Made by a program: the position numbers and the translations under genes
Part shown: positions 44,890-57,289 of the stretch, one piece after another
Numbering within the stretch: the first letter of the stretch is position 1
Layout: each line of letters opens with the position of its first letter
From: Tenrec ecaudatus
Taxonomy: Eukaryota; Chordata; Mammalia; Afrosoricida; Tenrecidae
Assembly: GCF_050624435.1 (NCBI RefSeq)
Contig: NC_134542.1
Span: 8,490,497 to 8,554,496, forward strand
Reading direction: 5' to 3'
DNA: 64,000 nucleotides
Notes under the pieces: generated by a model
Told to the model about the DNA's origin: nothing
Database searches by the model: none
What the model saw: only the letters and a program-made list of their open reading frames with translations

Positions 44890-45545
44890 AAACAACCCAA
44901 TCCAAAAATGGACACAAGATATGCATGAATAGATAATTTACTAAAGATGGCACCCAAGTGGCCAAAACTCAGATGTAGAACTACTAATGGTCATTCGTTA
45001 TAAGAGACATACAAATGCAAACAGTGCTGAGATAACAGATGCCACAGAGGACGTGGAGGGGGTGGAGCACCCCCTCTCCGTTGATGGCATGAAGATCATC
45101 ATGGCACATCCCTAAACAAAGGCAGAACAAACCCCACATGATACTGCACCCTCTCTACTCCGGACATACCCCCAAAGAAATAAAGAACAAAACAGAAACA
45201 GATATATGCACCAAGCTGCTTATCGAAAAATTTCAAAAATAGCAAAAAGATGGAAACAACCAAAAATCCCTCTGTTGAGAGATGGTAGTAGCAATACCAG
45301 GAGGGTAGGGGGAAGGTGGGGAGAGGGGCGGAGGAAGAGGGAACTAATCCTGATGATGGACATATAACCACACCACACCCCTCCAGGGGGATGAACAACA
45401 GAAACCATGGGGAAAGGGAGACAGTGGTTGGTATAAGATATGAAAATAATAATAGTTTATAATTTATCAAGGTGTCACAAGGGGTAGAGGGTTGGGAAAG
45501 AAAGGCTGATACCAAGGGCTCAATAAAAAGTAAATGTCTAAAAAA
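44890..45545 (+). mobile_element. L1 3' region, forward
   Basis: 'caacccaatccaaaaatggacac' is a general mammalian L1 ORF2 C-terminal signature. It is followed by 'aaaatttcaaaaatagcaaaaag' and then the familiar 3' UTR unit from about 45285. Only the tail of ORF2 is present and it is interrupted. Confidence 0.7.
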
Positions 45546-45549
45546 GTAC

Positions 45550-47125
45550 AATGCTTTTTGGGGATTTTATCATTCAAATGTATGCAGCAACCACAAAACT
45601 AGTGACGAAAAAGTTGAACAATTCTACCAAAGACTTCAGTCGGAAATTGTTCAAACATGCAATCAGGATGCATTGATAGTTATTGATGATTAGAATGCAA
45701 AAGTTGGAAACAGAGAGGAAGGAACAGTAGTTGGAATATATGCACTTGGGGATAGAAATGAAACTGGAAATCACATTTTATAGAATTTTGCAAAACCAAA
45801 GGCTTGTTAATAGGAAAGACCTTTTTCAAACAACACAAAAAGCAACTACACACAGGGACTTCCCTAGATAGAATACACAGAAAACAAATTGACTACATCA
45901 ATATCAGCAGCTGAGAGCAGACTGGTGGCTGACTGTGGAACAGACCATCAATTGCTCATATGCAAGTTCAGGATAAGGCTGAAGAAAATGAAACAAGTCC
46001 CAGGAGCCAAAATACGACCTTGAGTCTATGCACCTTGAATTTTGAGAACATCTCAGGAAGAGGTTTGCTGCGTTTGGACACTAATGACAGAGGACCATGA
46101 CACCCGGAGGATGACCTGGAGAAGAATGGGGATCCTGGAACCCTTCATTGCGTTCATTTGGGACTGACGCGTGGATCATGAGACACTTGTGCAAACAGAA
46201 CAAGCTTTAGCGTCTGGAAAGGTGTGTGTCAGGGTTGCATCCTCTCCCCACACTTGTTCAGTCTGTGTGCCGAGCGAATCATCAGAGAGGCTGGGTCAGA
46301 TGAAGAGCAGTGTGGCATCAGGATTGGAGGAAGGCTGACTGACAACCTGCTCTACGCAGAGGACGCAACCTTGCGAGTTGAAGGTGAGGAGGACTTGAAG
46401 CCCTGGCTGTGAAGAGCAGGGATTGTAGTCTTCAGTCTGGACTACAACTTGATGTAAGTGAGGCCCAAATCCTCAGGACTGGACCAATAGGTAACAACAT
46501 GATAAATGGAGAAAGGGTTGATGTTGTCCAGGATTTTGTCTTGCTTGGATCCATAATCAATGCTCATGGAAGCAGCAGTCAAGAGACCAAAGACGTGCTG
46601 CGTTGGGCAACTGTGCTGCATAAGACTTCTTTAGAGTGTTGAAAAGCAAGGGGTTACCTTGAAGACTCGAGTGTACCTGACTCAAGCCATGGCATTTTCG
46701 ATCACCTTGTACGCACTGGACAGTTGGACACTGACCAAGGACGACCGGAGCAGAATAGATGCATTCGAAGTGTGGTGCTGGAGAAGAAGAGTGAAGAATA
46801 TTGAACGTACTGCGGCCTGCTGAAAGGACCAGCAATCTGTGTTGGAAGAAGTGAGGCCAGAGTGCTCCTTCGAGGCAAGGATGGTGAGACTTCATCTGAC
46901 ATACTTTGGCCACGTTGTCAAGAGATGCCAGGCCCTGGAGAGGGCCACCATGCTTGGTGCAGTGGAGCGGCAATGAAACAGGCAGGCCTTCAAGGAGATG
47001 GGCTGACACCGTGTTTGCCACGTGGGTGCAGGCATCGGAATGGCTGTGAGGACGGCGCAGGCCGGCAGGGTTTCCTTCCATTGTGCAGAGTCGCCATGGG
47101 TCGGACCGACTCGATAGCCCCGAAC
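45550..47125 (+). mobile_element. RTE-type retrotransposon remnant (endonuclease and reverse transcriptase)
   Basis: Longest non-LTR remnant. 45550-45990 in broken frames resembles the APE-type endonuclease of BovB/RTE1 (an IDD.NAKVG-like core and an IDYI-like motif). 46215-46640 resembles the RT palm, with a QGCILSPHLFSLCAE block and a YAEDATL sequence where active copies have YADD. 46700-46980 matches the region after the RT. The 3' end near 47125 reads GGTCGGACCGACTCGATAGC, similar to AfroSINE tails. Several frameshifts and stops: inactive. The start is 5' truncated. Confidence 0.85.
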
Positions 47126-48388
47126 AGCAGCTCACACTCCTCTAGAAGCAGACGACCCCATCTCTCTCCTGGGAGGGCTGCTGACTCCCGATGCCCCCGC
47201 TCTTTCAGCAGGAGGCACTTCATCACTGTCCACCCGCCTCCTCTGTGCCCCTCACAGAACACAACGCGCACATGCCAGCCGCCTCCCATCCTTGGGTCTT
47301 GGCCTCTCCTTGGACTTCCTTTAACCAAGAGCAGGGGTCCAAGAGGCCAGATGCCAAGAGAGAGGTAGGGACAGTCCTGCAGCTGCCCTGGAGGCCTCTG
47401 ACAGGCACAGACTCGGCACCCGGCGTTCAGCCATCAGTTCTGAGTCCTGAAGACTCTGAACTTCCTTCTGGGAGGTGATACCCGGGCAACTAATGGTCCC
47501 CAGCCTGGCCTGAGAGAGGCAGCTGGCCCACACATGGTAGCTTCAAGGTTATTTCTAAACACTGAGGTGTGTGTGTGTGTCCTGGCATCCCCACCACCTA
47601 TCTTTTGTAATTTCAGCCCCCTTTTTTATGACCTCACGACCTTGCTGGCCCAGGGCCTTCCTCTCACCCCTGAGCAGTCACATTGCTCCAGAGAAGGCTG
47701 ATGGCAGAGGAGACAGACTCACCTGGTGTTGAGGCTGGCTGCCTGTACCTGCCATCATCTGCCCTGACCCTGCTGGACCTCTGAGCATCTCACATCTGGG
47801 GGGAGGGGGGGCAGGACCAGTGGGGTAGCTGGCCCTGAGCAGGAAGTCTTTGAATTGACTCCTCCCAGAGCCTTGCCCCAAAGAGAAAAGAGAAGTGAAA
47901 ATCGTTACTTAGAGGCGTGGCCACCCCTGTGGGGAGCCGGCCAGCTCCAAGCCCACCTGTGTGTTTCAACTCTGAGGGCAGCTGCCTCTGCCTTCGGAGG
48001 GGTGGCTGGTGTCTCTGGGTTTGTCTCTGCTCCCCCTTCTCTCTTCCCCAGTCATGTAGGAGAGACTTGGGGCTCTCTCTCTGGGCCTCCCGCACTGCCC
48101 GGGATGAGCTCTGAGAGCAAGAGGTCGAGACCAGCTTCTGAGAACAAATAGGCCTGGGGCCAGTGCCAAGCAGGTGAGCACGTCTGCCCTGTTCACCGCA
48201 GGTGTTTGGAAGGTGGGTCTCTCCCAGCACAGGGTGACAAGCAGCCAGCCAAGCACGGAAGATGCCCCCGAGATCTGGGGAAGGAAAGGTGGCTTCTCAT
48301 TGGATGGGGATGCAGCTTGGACCCCAGATGGCCTCGATGCTAAGGGGCAGGGTGACCCCCTCTGTGAACTCAGTCTTCACTATTATTG
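47126..48388. other. No gene recognised
   Basis: GC-rich sequence with open frames up to 146 codons on both strands. No splice-bounded block resembles a known family. Confidence 0.4.
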
Positions 48389-48570
48389 GGTCTAAAAAAA
48401 ATCAAACTCGCTGCCATCAAGTGGATGTTGACACACAGCAGTTCTATAGGACAGGGTAGAACTGCCCCTGTGAGCTTAGGAGACTGTGAACGGGGGCAGA
48501 ACGCCTTGTCTTTCTCCAGAAGAGCTGCTAGTGGTTTCAAATGGCTGACCTGGTGTTGGGCCGTGTTTAT
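48389..48570 (-). mobile_element. AfroSINE, reverse
   Basis: 'aaactcgctgccatcaagtgg' tail, 'agaactgcccctgtgagctt' block, and 'tggtttcaaatggctgacctgg' box. Confidence 0.87.
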
Positions 48571-48745
48571 GCATTGGCCTGCGATCTGCAAGGTCAGCAG
48601 TTCAAAACCACCAGACTCTCCTCTGAAGAAAGATGAGGTTTTCTACCCCCATTACCAGTTACAGTCTGGTAAGCTCATGGTCAGTTCTACGCTGTCCTGT
48701 AGGATCGCTTCGAGTCTGCCTCAACTTACTGGCAGTGAGTGTGTT
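48571..48745 (+). mobile_element. AfroSINE, forward, head to head with the previous copy
   Basis: 'gcattggcctgcgatctgc' head remnant, GTTCAAAACCACCAG box, 'agaaagatgaggttttctac' body, and 'gatcgcttcgagtctgcctc' tail. The two copies form an imperfect palindrome of about 350 bp. Confidence 0.87.
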
Positions 48746-49093
48746 ATATTGGGTCACCCTTCCATGCAGGACAGGCAGAAACCTGGAAGACGAACTCCAG
48801 CACAGTATAGACTACAGTGTGTCACCTGCCGCACTTGGTGGGCAGGCAGGGCACTGAGCAGCAGGATTATTCAGTGGGTGGAAGCGGTTTCTGCCCCACT
48901 CCAGTTCCCTTCACTCAGGACTCCATTCACTTCATGTTCATGATGCAGTGGGTGTGTGGGTGCAGGGCATTTATGGAAGTACTTCAGCTATTAGGGGTGA
49001 GGGGAGACAGCGCCCGGCGTCTAGTGTACTGCCTCAGTGAGGCCTGATGACAGTGGAGCTGTAGACAAAGGGGGCTGAGCAGTTAAGCTCCCC

Positions 49094-49480
49094 TGTTGTG
49101 TTCGGTGACCGTGCAGGGCAGAAGTGAGGACATGGACACGGGACATGTGGTTTGCCACCCGCGAAGGGCTGGCGCCTCTGTGCTGGGTGTACCCCAGATG
49201 GCTGCCCTGCACGGTGTGGTGTTTTACTTTCTCAGCTCGCTAAGGCTTGGGTTTGTAAGCATGTATGCACTAAGAACAAGGGAGCAGAGTAAGCACTAGT
49301 TCTCCTACCAAACTGTCCTTGGGCAGGAGCACAGTGCCGTCCGACAGGTCCTGTTCCCAGAATGGCATCCTAGCCGTTTGCAGCCCAGGTGCCCAGATCT
49401 TCCCTGTGTGCAAGGGATAGCTGGTATCCATGGAAACAGTCCACTGCCCTCAGTCTCTGTTAACTCCTTCGGGGCCAACA
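49094..49480 (-). mobile_element. 3' LTR of a class II endogenous retrovirus
   Basis: TGTTG at one end and CAACA at the other, 387 bp. It shares most of its sequence with 54168-54550, for example 'cctctgtgctggg', 'ttgggcaggagcacagtgcc' and 'tgtgcaagggatagctgg'. The other LTR has an extra block (54359-54395) that this one lacks. Confidence 0.85.
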
Positions 49481-49742
49481 TTTCCCATGTTTTACGCTTC
49501 CTAAAGAAAATGAAGCATGCTAGAAGGTGAGGCATTGTGTTGCTTGATTATGGTTTACTTTCTGCGGAGCTTTGCTGTGATGAGCTAAAAACAAAAACAC
49601 AAAATTAAAATCAATCCTAACAACCCTCCAGTACTGCTAAAGAGGGCCTTGATTTTGTCTAACGGATCCGTAGCCCGAATGCCATCCGCTGTACTTTGTA
49701 CCAAATCCAAATTACTCAATTTATGCAACCCTTTTTGATATG

Positions 49743-50000
49743 TCATGGAAATGTCTTTTTGCAATCTGGCTCTATCAAAGGTATGATGCCCTGCAACATG
49801 CCCTCGAACCCTGTCCCAGGGAACAAGCTGTCATGATACGTCAATGGGGCAACACAAAAGGTAGCACCGCTCCAACCACATTTTAAAGGCATTTGTTGGC
49901 AGAGACTCGTCAATTGATCTCCAATCATAGCCACAGCTTGTCGCACATCGGCCCTCTGAGTGGCGATGTCAGGATCTATCTGCCTTTGTGATGCCCCCAC
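49743..50000 (-). pseudogene. Endogenous retroviral env transmembrane-subunit remnant
   Basis: 85 codons resembling the ectodomain of a class II transmembrane protein, with Cys residues around a LKCGW-like segment. No fusion peptide or membrane anchor frame remains continuous with it. Confidence 0.65.
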
Positions 50001-51758
50001 GCTTCCGAGTCTTTACGACAATTTCGGACAAACGCGGTGCTTTGAGCTGTTTGATGGAAGTCAGGCAGCTCCTGCTCCAGCTGCGGTGGCCGTGATGGCT
50101 CGATGCTGAGTCCGATCGTGCGCTCAGTGCGCCTGCGCACGACTTCCCCAAGCTGCTGGATGAACATCGTGGCAGGGGAATCCGGCCACGACCGGCTCTT
50201 CACTGTTGGTATCCACACTCCTGTGGAGCCTTTAAAATATAAATGCCCTCTCGCCTTTGGCTAAAGTATGATTTAGACAAGTATATAATTGACACTGACT
50301 ACAGGTTATTTCCCCCCAAGAGACTCGCTCCAGATAATGGGGCCTTTGGGAAACAAACAAGGCAAAGGAACGCAAGCTTGAATGTAATGGGTATCATTAA
50401 GTGCAAAACATAATGTGAAATGTTTCCAACCATCCGCTGAAAGGGTGAACACCAACCTTCCAAAGGTGAGCGTGTGCAGGGGGATGACTCAACTGAGGCC
50501 GTGGGGGAGCAAAGCCCCCCCACCCCCCCTTGACATACAATGTCATTCTTAGCAGCCGTGCTGACTGCATGAGCAGTGCTGTTGTCCTGCCACCGAAGGT
50601 CTTTCCCATGATGCTTTTCTCAGGCAGAGCCAGAAGGGCTCTAAGCTATGACGCTTCCATGGGAAGTATTAGTTAAGACCCGTGCTTTCTCTCCTCTGCA
50701 CTGTGTCCATGCACCCATCACTTACAGGTAAAACCCTAGGTACATGACAAGGAGGAAGATCTGGCACTGACGTGGTCAAATTGACCTCTGCTCCCGAAAA
50801 GCCATGAACACTCAAAAGATAAATTCTGTTACGTGAATGCTGGCTGTCATTGGTTAATATAAACATCCAAGCCTGATAGCTGATTTTCAAACAATGGGGA
50901 CCGTTGCCAATGCACATAGGAAGGTCTTCGGCGCTAACAGAATAATTAGTTTACACTTTGACCTTCCTCTCCGGGTCTGAAAGAGCCTCGGGAGTCAGAG
51001 GACCCAGGCATCCAATTAGAGTCATTAACATAAATGTTGAGAGAGGAATGATACCATCCCACAGCCCTGTTAAAGAGAGCATTGGGCACACATGTCCAAT
51101 ATGTGTACTTATCTTCAGCTCCTACCTGTTGGCTTGTCAAGGCCATCATGGCCAGGAATAGGGTGCCTGCACTGAGCGCTTGCCCAGACTGTGTCACCTG
51201 TGGACATATGAGCAAGCCCTCTACCCATGCTAACACTACTTCGGGTTTCCATGAGCCTGACAACGCGTCCTTATAAAACCACAGGCTGATTGATCTGGTG
51301 TACAGGTACCAATGATTTCTGCATCCAAGGTTTAGTAGCAGCACTCTGACCATCAGCATCCAAATTCAAAATGTTAATTGTAAATAAAGCTCTCATTAAT
51401 TTTTCTCTAGCGGTATCCCATACCCTGCCCCCTTTTAGTTTTAAAAGCATGTCTTTTAATGTCCGGTGAGAGCGCTCAATTATAACTTGTCCAGTGGAGT
51501 TGTAGGGAATACCGGAGAGGTGTTATATATGAGAAGTATGTAAAACCCGTTGGAATTTATGAGATTAATACGCTGGGCCATTGTCAGTTTTAACACTATG
51601 CAGCTCTCCCATAATGGCAAATGCTTCTCACAAACAGTAATCACAGCATCTGCTCTGTTGGAAGCTAGCACAGTGGCCCAAGAAAAAGCAGAATCTATAT
51701 CAATAGAGGGATGGGCATATTTTAATTTACCAAATTCAGGAATGTAGGTAACACCCAT

Positions 51759-52199
51759 CTACCATACCTTGCTGCCCTGAAGTTCCTGGAGATTTATACC
51801 AGGTGCAAAAGTTGGGCATGTAATCAAAGAGCAGATGGGCCAAGTGCGACTAGAATTTGGGGCCTGTTCTCTGGTAACGTGATGAGTCTGCAAACTGTGA
51901 GCGTCATTGCAGTGTAATGAATCATCTTCTTGAGCAGCGGTAACAGAAGCTGTTAACCATCGATCAGCATCATCATTGCCTTTAGCCAGAAGACCAGGTA
52001 AAGAAGAATGTGCTCTAATGTGAGTCATGTGCAATGGGAAGCGCCGGGAACGTAATAATTGCTGTAATTTTTGGAAAAGCGCATGCAATTCATGGGAGTC
52101 TACCGAGATAAAAGCAATTTCAATTTGGCAGACTGTAAATTCTGCATATTGAGAATCAGTAACTATGTGTAAAGATTCTTCATAATGAGGCAACAACAA
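51759..52199 (-). pseudogene. Endogenous retroviral RNase H / integrase N-terminal remnant
   Basis: Longest surviving viral frame (146 codons). It has a DSQY motif near residue 16, a HIRAHSSLPG motif near residue 60 and a run with spaced His residues (HSLQTHH) typical of the integrase zinc-binding domain. It is missing its upstream part and ends at a stop. Non-functional relic. Confidence 0.85.
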
Positions 52200-52669
52200 G
52201 ATTATAGCATATAATTCAGCCTCTGGACAGATGTATAGCCACTCTTAACCACCTTGACATTGTGTCTCCACTGTACCCTGCCATACCAGTCTTACTAGCA
52301 TCAGTGTAGAAAGAAGGACCCTTTACAGATCGAAAAATTATGTGGCTCAAAACCCATTGAGTTCTTTTTAGAAATTGAATCCTCTTGGCTTTAGGTTACT
52401 GATTATGCACTGAGCCAAAATAATGAGTGAAAGCAATTTGCCAACTGTCATTCAATTAAAAATTAGTTTGAATTTGATTTAATGTATAAGGTACTATAAT
52501 TTCATTAGGCTCTCTCCCACAGAGCTGACGGATATCACAAACTTTGTCAAAATAACTTGTTTGGTAAAAAAATAACCACTCAAGTAAATTGACATCTTGA
52601 ACTAGAACACCAGTGGGAGAATGGTTAGAAGGTAGAAGAATTCATTTTAAATTATCTAATGATTGAATT

Positions 52670-52915
52670 CTATCTAAAGAAGCATTCGTTAATGGTTTCT
52701 CTATCACAGCCAATTCTTTGGCAGCAGCTTTGGTCAAAACTCTTGGGCTGTCTGATTCTGGAGGACCGCCCAAAGCGTGGAAAAGATGTTGGAGGTTCAA
52801 TGTGTTGTGACTGCAACAGCTCAGCCACAATCTCCTTAAGGATTGTGCGTTTGTCTTGTGTTAAAGGCCACTGTCCCACCCAAACAGGTTTATCACATTT
52901 CCATGTAAGGGGCAA
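52670..52915 (-). pseudogene. Endogenous retroviral reverse transcriptase N-terminal remnant
   Basis: 82 codons with the W..DKPVWV..WPLT-type start found at the beginning of betaretroviral RT, and a following HIEPPTS segment. It ends in a frameshift before any catalytic motif. Confidence 0.8.
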
Positions 52916-54150
52916 GGCGTCCTGAGGAACATATTCCCTATCCTAAATTTGGGAACGTGATAGGTTCTTATTGTAAATCTGATGGAAATCGAACAACTCC
53001 CTGTTCCATCTTCCCTCGCCTTTTAAGAGGGTTGTGGCCCATATTCCTCATTATAGAGTTGGCAGAGGAAGAAAGGGTTGGAATGTGTCAAGAAGCCCCC
53101 AGTGCTGTAACAAATCTCTTCCCCATAAATTAAAGGCCAGGTTGACTATAAAAGGTTGGGAATGTGCCACTCATCCCTCTGGCCCTTTGCAACTTCTCCC
53201 AAAAGCACTTTGTTGGACTTCAGCCAAAGTTCCAGTGCCTGTGGATTGTGCGTGAACAGGCTGCATGGACCAAGCGGGAGGCCAGCTGACTGTGGAAATT
53301 ACAGAAACATCTGCATCAATAAGTAATTGAAGGCCATGGCTCCTTCTACAGCTAATGGTCTATGGACTGTTACCAGGCCCACCTGTTCATGAGCGCGGGG
53401 TGGGGGTAATAGAGGAACGGAGGGGCTAATAAGAGGGGCAGGGGCAGGAAGAGGAGGCGATCGTCATGTCTTCCAGAGCCTGCCTTCTCTTTCAATGTTA
53501 GAGCGTCAACCTTTTCCCGCTCTTCTTTGTACTTGTGACATCAAAATGGAATAATTCCCCAGCGGACTTCCTCCTACCCCTAGATGAGGACTCCTCCATA
53601 GAAGAAAAGGAATCTGAGGGGTGAGTTTATTCTTTATTCCTGGAGTCAGACGCCACGGAGCCGGAGAGTTAACTGTTTGTGGAAGTGCCGTGGCAGGGGT
53701 GGGGTGGGGGGTGTCGATAAAGGGGGTCAAGATCTTGAAAGAGCCTCATAGCAGACTCCCATCCTCTGGGTTTGCACTGCCGCTGAGCTGTCTGCTGCTC
53801 ACAGCCACTTTGGGGCTTTGACTGGCATGAGCTCACTGCCACGGGGATGGGTTCCAGCCTTTGAGCGCACTTCCAAGAGCTCTCAGGACCTGCTTCCACA
53901 CCTCCAGATTTAACGATGCTTTCTTACTGCTGAAAACAGCTCCTTGAATGTATTCTTACGGAGTTTCTGTAGCTGGGGAATTCTCCACGACTTCGTGAAG
54001 AGTGGAACCAGTGACAGCACTGTCTTACTACAGAAAACAGCTACTTGACCCCAGAGGGGAATTTCCCAGGACTTCACTTGAAAAATCCCGAAAACTAGTC
54101 ATAACAATCACCCTCAGTTCCCCATGTTGTGCACCAGTGCTTCCCTCGAG

Positions 54151-54167
54151 CCCTGTGTTGGGCACCA
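54151..54167 (-). other. Retroviral primer binding site, tRNA-Lys type
   Basis: Minus-strand TGGTGCCCAACACAGGG directly inside the 5' LTR. It is close to the TGGCGCCCAAC start that pairs with tRNA-Lys. This fixes the orientation of the provirus as minus. Confidence 0.8.
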
Positions 54168-54550
54168 AATACAGCGATTGATGTCAGGGCAGAAGTGAAG
54201 ACACGGATATGGGAAATGCGGTTTAACGCCAGCAAAGGGCTGACACCTCTGTGCTGGGGTAGCCTGGACGACTGCCCTGCACGGTCTTTTATTTTCTCAG
54301 CTCACTAAGGCATGGGTTCGTAAGAGGCAGCAGACTGAGCCCTAGGTTCTCGTAACAAACTACCTTATCAGGAGACTCGAGGATTTTGTCCTTGGGCAGG
54401 AGCACAGTGCCCTCAGACAGGTCCTGTTCCCAGAATGGCATCCAAGCCGTTTGCAGCCCAGGTGCCCAGATCTTCCCTGTGTGCAAGGGATAGCTGGTAT
54501 CCATGGAAGCAGTCCACTGCCCTCAGTCTCTGTTAGCTCCTTTGGGGTTA
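54168..54550 (-). mobile_element. 5' LTR of the class II endogenous retrovirus
   Basis: Partner of 49094-49480, same orientation. The outer end ('ctcctttggggttaa') has lost the CAACA terminus seen in the other LTR. Possible 6-bp flank pair GCTCCC (49087-49092) and GCTCCT (54554-54559) is weak. Confidence 0.83.
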
Positions 54551-55905
54551 AGGGCTCCTGGGAGAGGGGAGGTGCTTGTTCCCACCTGGAAGGGGGATGG
54601 GAAGAGACAGCTCAGCAGGGGAGGTAAAGGGCGGTGGCCAGTGAGGAAGAGAAGGGGCGGGTGGTTCTAGGGACACAAGAATCCACAGGAACCGCTTTCC
54701 CTGGTCTGGGGATGCCCACATTCCTTGCACAGCTCAAGCAGGACGGAGGCTGCTCAGGGTCCCCAACCCAACTCAGCAGCTGCATCTGCCACCTACCCTT
54801 CTGTGTAGGGCTGGGGTCCGCCTCAGGGAAAGAGGAGTGACCTGGTACCCAGAGCTGGCCAGGGACAGATACCCTCAAACCCTGGTTAAGTGGTCAGCAC
54901 CCTTCTCCTGGAGACCCACTGATTGCATCCAGTGCATCTTCCCCAGTGTCCTGAGCACCTAATGACTGTCCCCAAGATGGAGCTAAGGAATCAGTCTGCT
55001 TATGCCCCGGGGCAGCCACCTGCAGACGCTAAACTTCCCACAGTGACTGGCAGGGTCTTTCACGAGCATCACACACTCTATGAGCCAGTCTTTAGCCAAC
55101 TGATTCCCATGGACATTCACACATCAATAGCAAGTCAAAAAATAACAGGCGAGGCTTACCAGCAAGAGCGAGGGAGGAAGTGAGAGTTCTGCTCCGTTGC
55201 AGCGATCAAGAAGACTCTACCCCCTGGGCTCTTAGCTGGTTTTTTATACAAAAATTTGGGGGGGGGGGTGTTCATAACCATAAGGGTGATTGTGGGTGTT
55301 CAGTCCTATAAGAGGTGCAACCTCAAGTGTTCAGTCCGGTCGCCTTGGACTCTGGTCAGTTCAGGTGTCCTTGAAATCAGCCATTTTGTTGCTGACTTCT
55401 TTATTCTCAGTGGCCCTCTTGTCAGGCTTTTAATTGTTCATGGCGACTCCATTCTGTGTGCTCTGTTCACCCAGCCAGGACACACCCTGGGGCCACACGG
55501 CCAGGAAGGAACTGTCACTTCCGTCATGTTTCTCAGCTATCAAGTATAAGCTGCTTTTACTCACCAGCTCAGAAACTCCCCACCAGCCCCACCAGGTTCA
55601 GCGTGCCTTTCCTCCCGACTCCCTCCAGCAGTCTACTCCTCCCTCTAGTGGTCAGGGCCAGTATTAACTCTCAAGAGTTCTTGTAGCAGCTGTTCTTGTT
55701 CAAAGCTTGCCTGATAATCCCTCTCTGTCCCTCTCAGAGCCCAGTTGTGCCCTTCTGCCAGGGTCCTGGGATGGCCTTCCCTCTGCACCCTCCTCCAGGC
55801 TGAGCCTCTCTCACCTGACCTGGCATGGAGGACCCCAGAGTCAGGGCAGACTCAGCTGCAGACAATCCTGCTGGTTGTTCCTGGGACAGCAACTTGACTC
55901 TGTCC
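54551..55905. other. No gene recognised
   Basis: Contains a G8 run at 55259-55268. No exon or repeat family identified with confidence. Confidence 0.4.
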
Positions 55906-56560
55906 TAAGTCATTGGAAGCATTTGTTTATTTATTTTAATAAATGGTTTTATTGGTTTTTTGCCTATATTATAAAAGTCCATACATCCAGTATATTAAGC
56001 GGACATGTATAATTGTTTTCCCTCCCCACTCTGCCACACCTGTGAACCCTTAATAATTACGTATTGTTATTACTATTTGTACATATCTTACATCACCCAT
56101 TCTGTCCCTTCCCCTACTCTCCTGGAATCATTACTCCGATTACTGTTTCTGAGGGGGCTTATCTATCCTGAGTTCCGTATATTCAAAGCTTTCTTATGTA
56201 CTGCTGTATGTACACCGGTCTAGCGGGATTTGCGAGGTAGGACTGAGCTCATAATAGCGGGAGGAGGAATGAGTAAAGAACTAGAAAGTGTTGTGTGTTT
56301 CGTCAGCACTAAACTGCCCCTGGATACATTTTCTCTGCAGCCCCTCTGCGCGGGAATGTGCAACCCAATTATCCCCAGATGGGCTCTGGGTCTCCACCTT
56401 GACCCTTCTCCAACCTCGATGAGGTTGTTTATTTTTGAACTTCTCGTGCCTGGTCCCGTCAGCACCTCGTGATCACACAGGCTGGTGTGCTTCTCCCACG
56501 TGGCCTTTGTTGCTTCTCTTCTAGATGGCTGCTTGTTTGGTGTCAAGCTTCCCGTCCCAT
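55906..56560 (-). mobile_element. L1-type 3' end, reverse
   Basis: Plus-strand 'aataaatggttttattgg' (reversed tail) followed by reversed 3' UTR landmarks 'cagcacctcgtgatcacacag' and 'ggctggtgtgcttctcccacg'. Confidence 0.75.
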
Positions 56561-56800
56561 CCTTTGGACACGGTTCAGGAGGACACCTGGAGAAGGGCAT
56601 CATGCTTGGTAATGTTGAACCCAACGCACTGCCCTCCGGTTGAATCTGATTTACGGGGAGAGCCAGCACAAAACAGGAAGACCTTCCAGGCGATGGAGTG
56701 ACATGGCGACTGTCACGATAGCAAGGATGGCCAGGGTGGTCCAGGAGCAGTACTGCTGCACCGTGGGACCCAGGCCGGCTATGAGGGGGACCTAACAACA
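56561..56800 (+). mobile_element. RTE-type 3' fragment, forward
   Basis: 'acctggagaagggcatcatgc' and 'gatggagtgacatggcgactg' then 'gcaaggatggccagggtgg' match the RTE 3' ends at 40080-40230 and 46930-47060. It ends in a short ACAACAG tail. Confidence 0.7.
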
Positions 56801-57289
56801 GCGGTTCTTTTTGACCCAGTGACTCTTGTGTAGTCCTTCCATCTTCGTTTGTTGCTTCCTGCACCACTCAATATTTGCCCATAGACTCCTTCGGGACTTG
56901 AGGCTGGGATCTTTATGCTTTGGTTCTTGAGTTTGAAATGCGCCACAGAGTGTTCTCCTCCCTCCAGTCTTTTAACTCGCGGTCTTTTCAGACGCCACTG
57001 CAGCGCTTCACTTCTACAGCTGCCCTCGGGAATGGTCCATTCAGCTCTCTGACACCGTCCTTTGCCCTGCTCACTTTAGCTGCTCTGTTTTCCAGAGCAA
57101 GTTTCAGAGTCTCCTCGGGCATCCCCTTGGGCTGCTGCTTTCTCTTGTGCCTATTCAGGGACCTTTTGCTTTCTCCAGGTATGAAGTTCTGGGTGGCATT
57201 CCTGTACTCGTCTGTCTGGTTTGGATCATCCATGTTTCACATGTTAAATGCGTTTTCCAGATTCTCTCCCAAGCTCATAGGTTGCCTCT

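Larger units (their letters stand above)
49481..54150 (-). pseudogene. Decayed class II (betaretrovirus-like) provirus interior
   Basis: Read on the minus strand from 54150: a gag/protease region too broken to delimit (about 54000-53000), reverse transcriptase start (52915-52670), RNase H with an IVTDSQY core and then the integrase zinc-binding segment (52199-51759), integrase core (51758-51480), integrase end and start of env (51359-50946), and a transmembrane-subunit segment (50000-49743). Each is a separate frame broken by stops and shifts. It is an old inactive copy in a mammalian genome. Class II is assigned from pol/env resemblance to betaretrovirus-like elements plus the tRNA-Lys-type primer site. 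Confidence 0.85.

Noticed and set aside
56220-56867. 215-codon minus-strand open frame
   Set aside because: Runs through a reversed L1-type 3' end and an RTE fragment.
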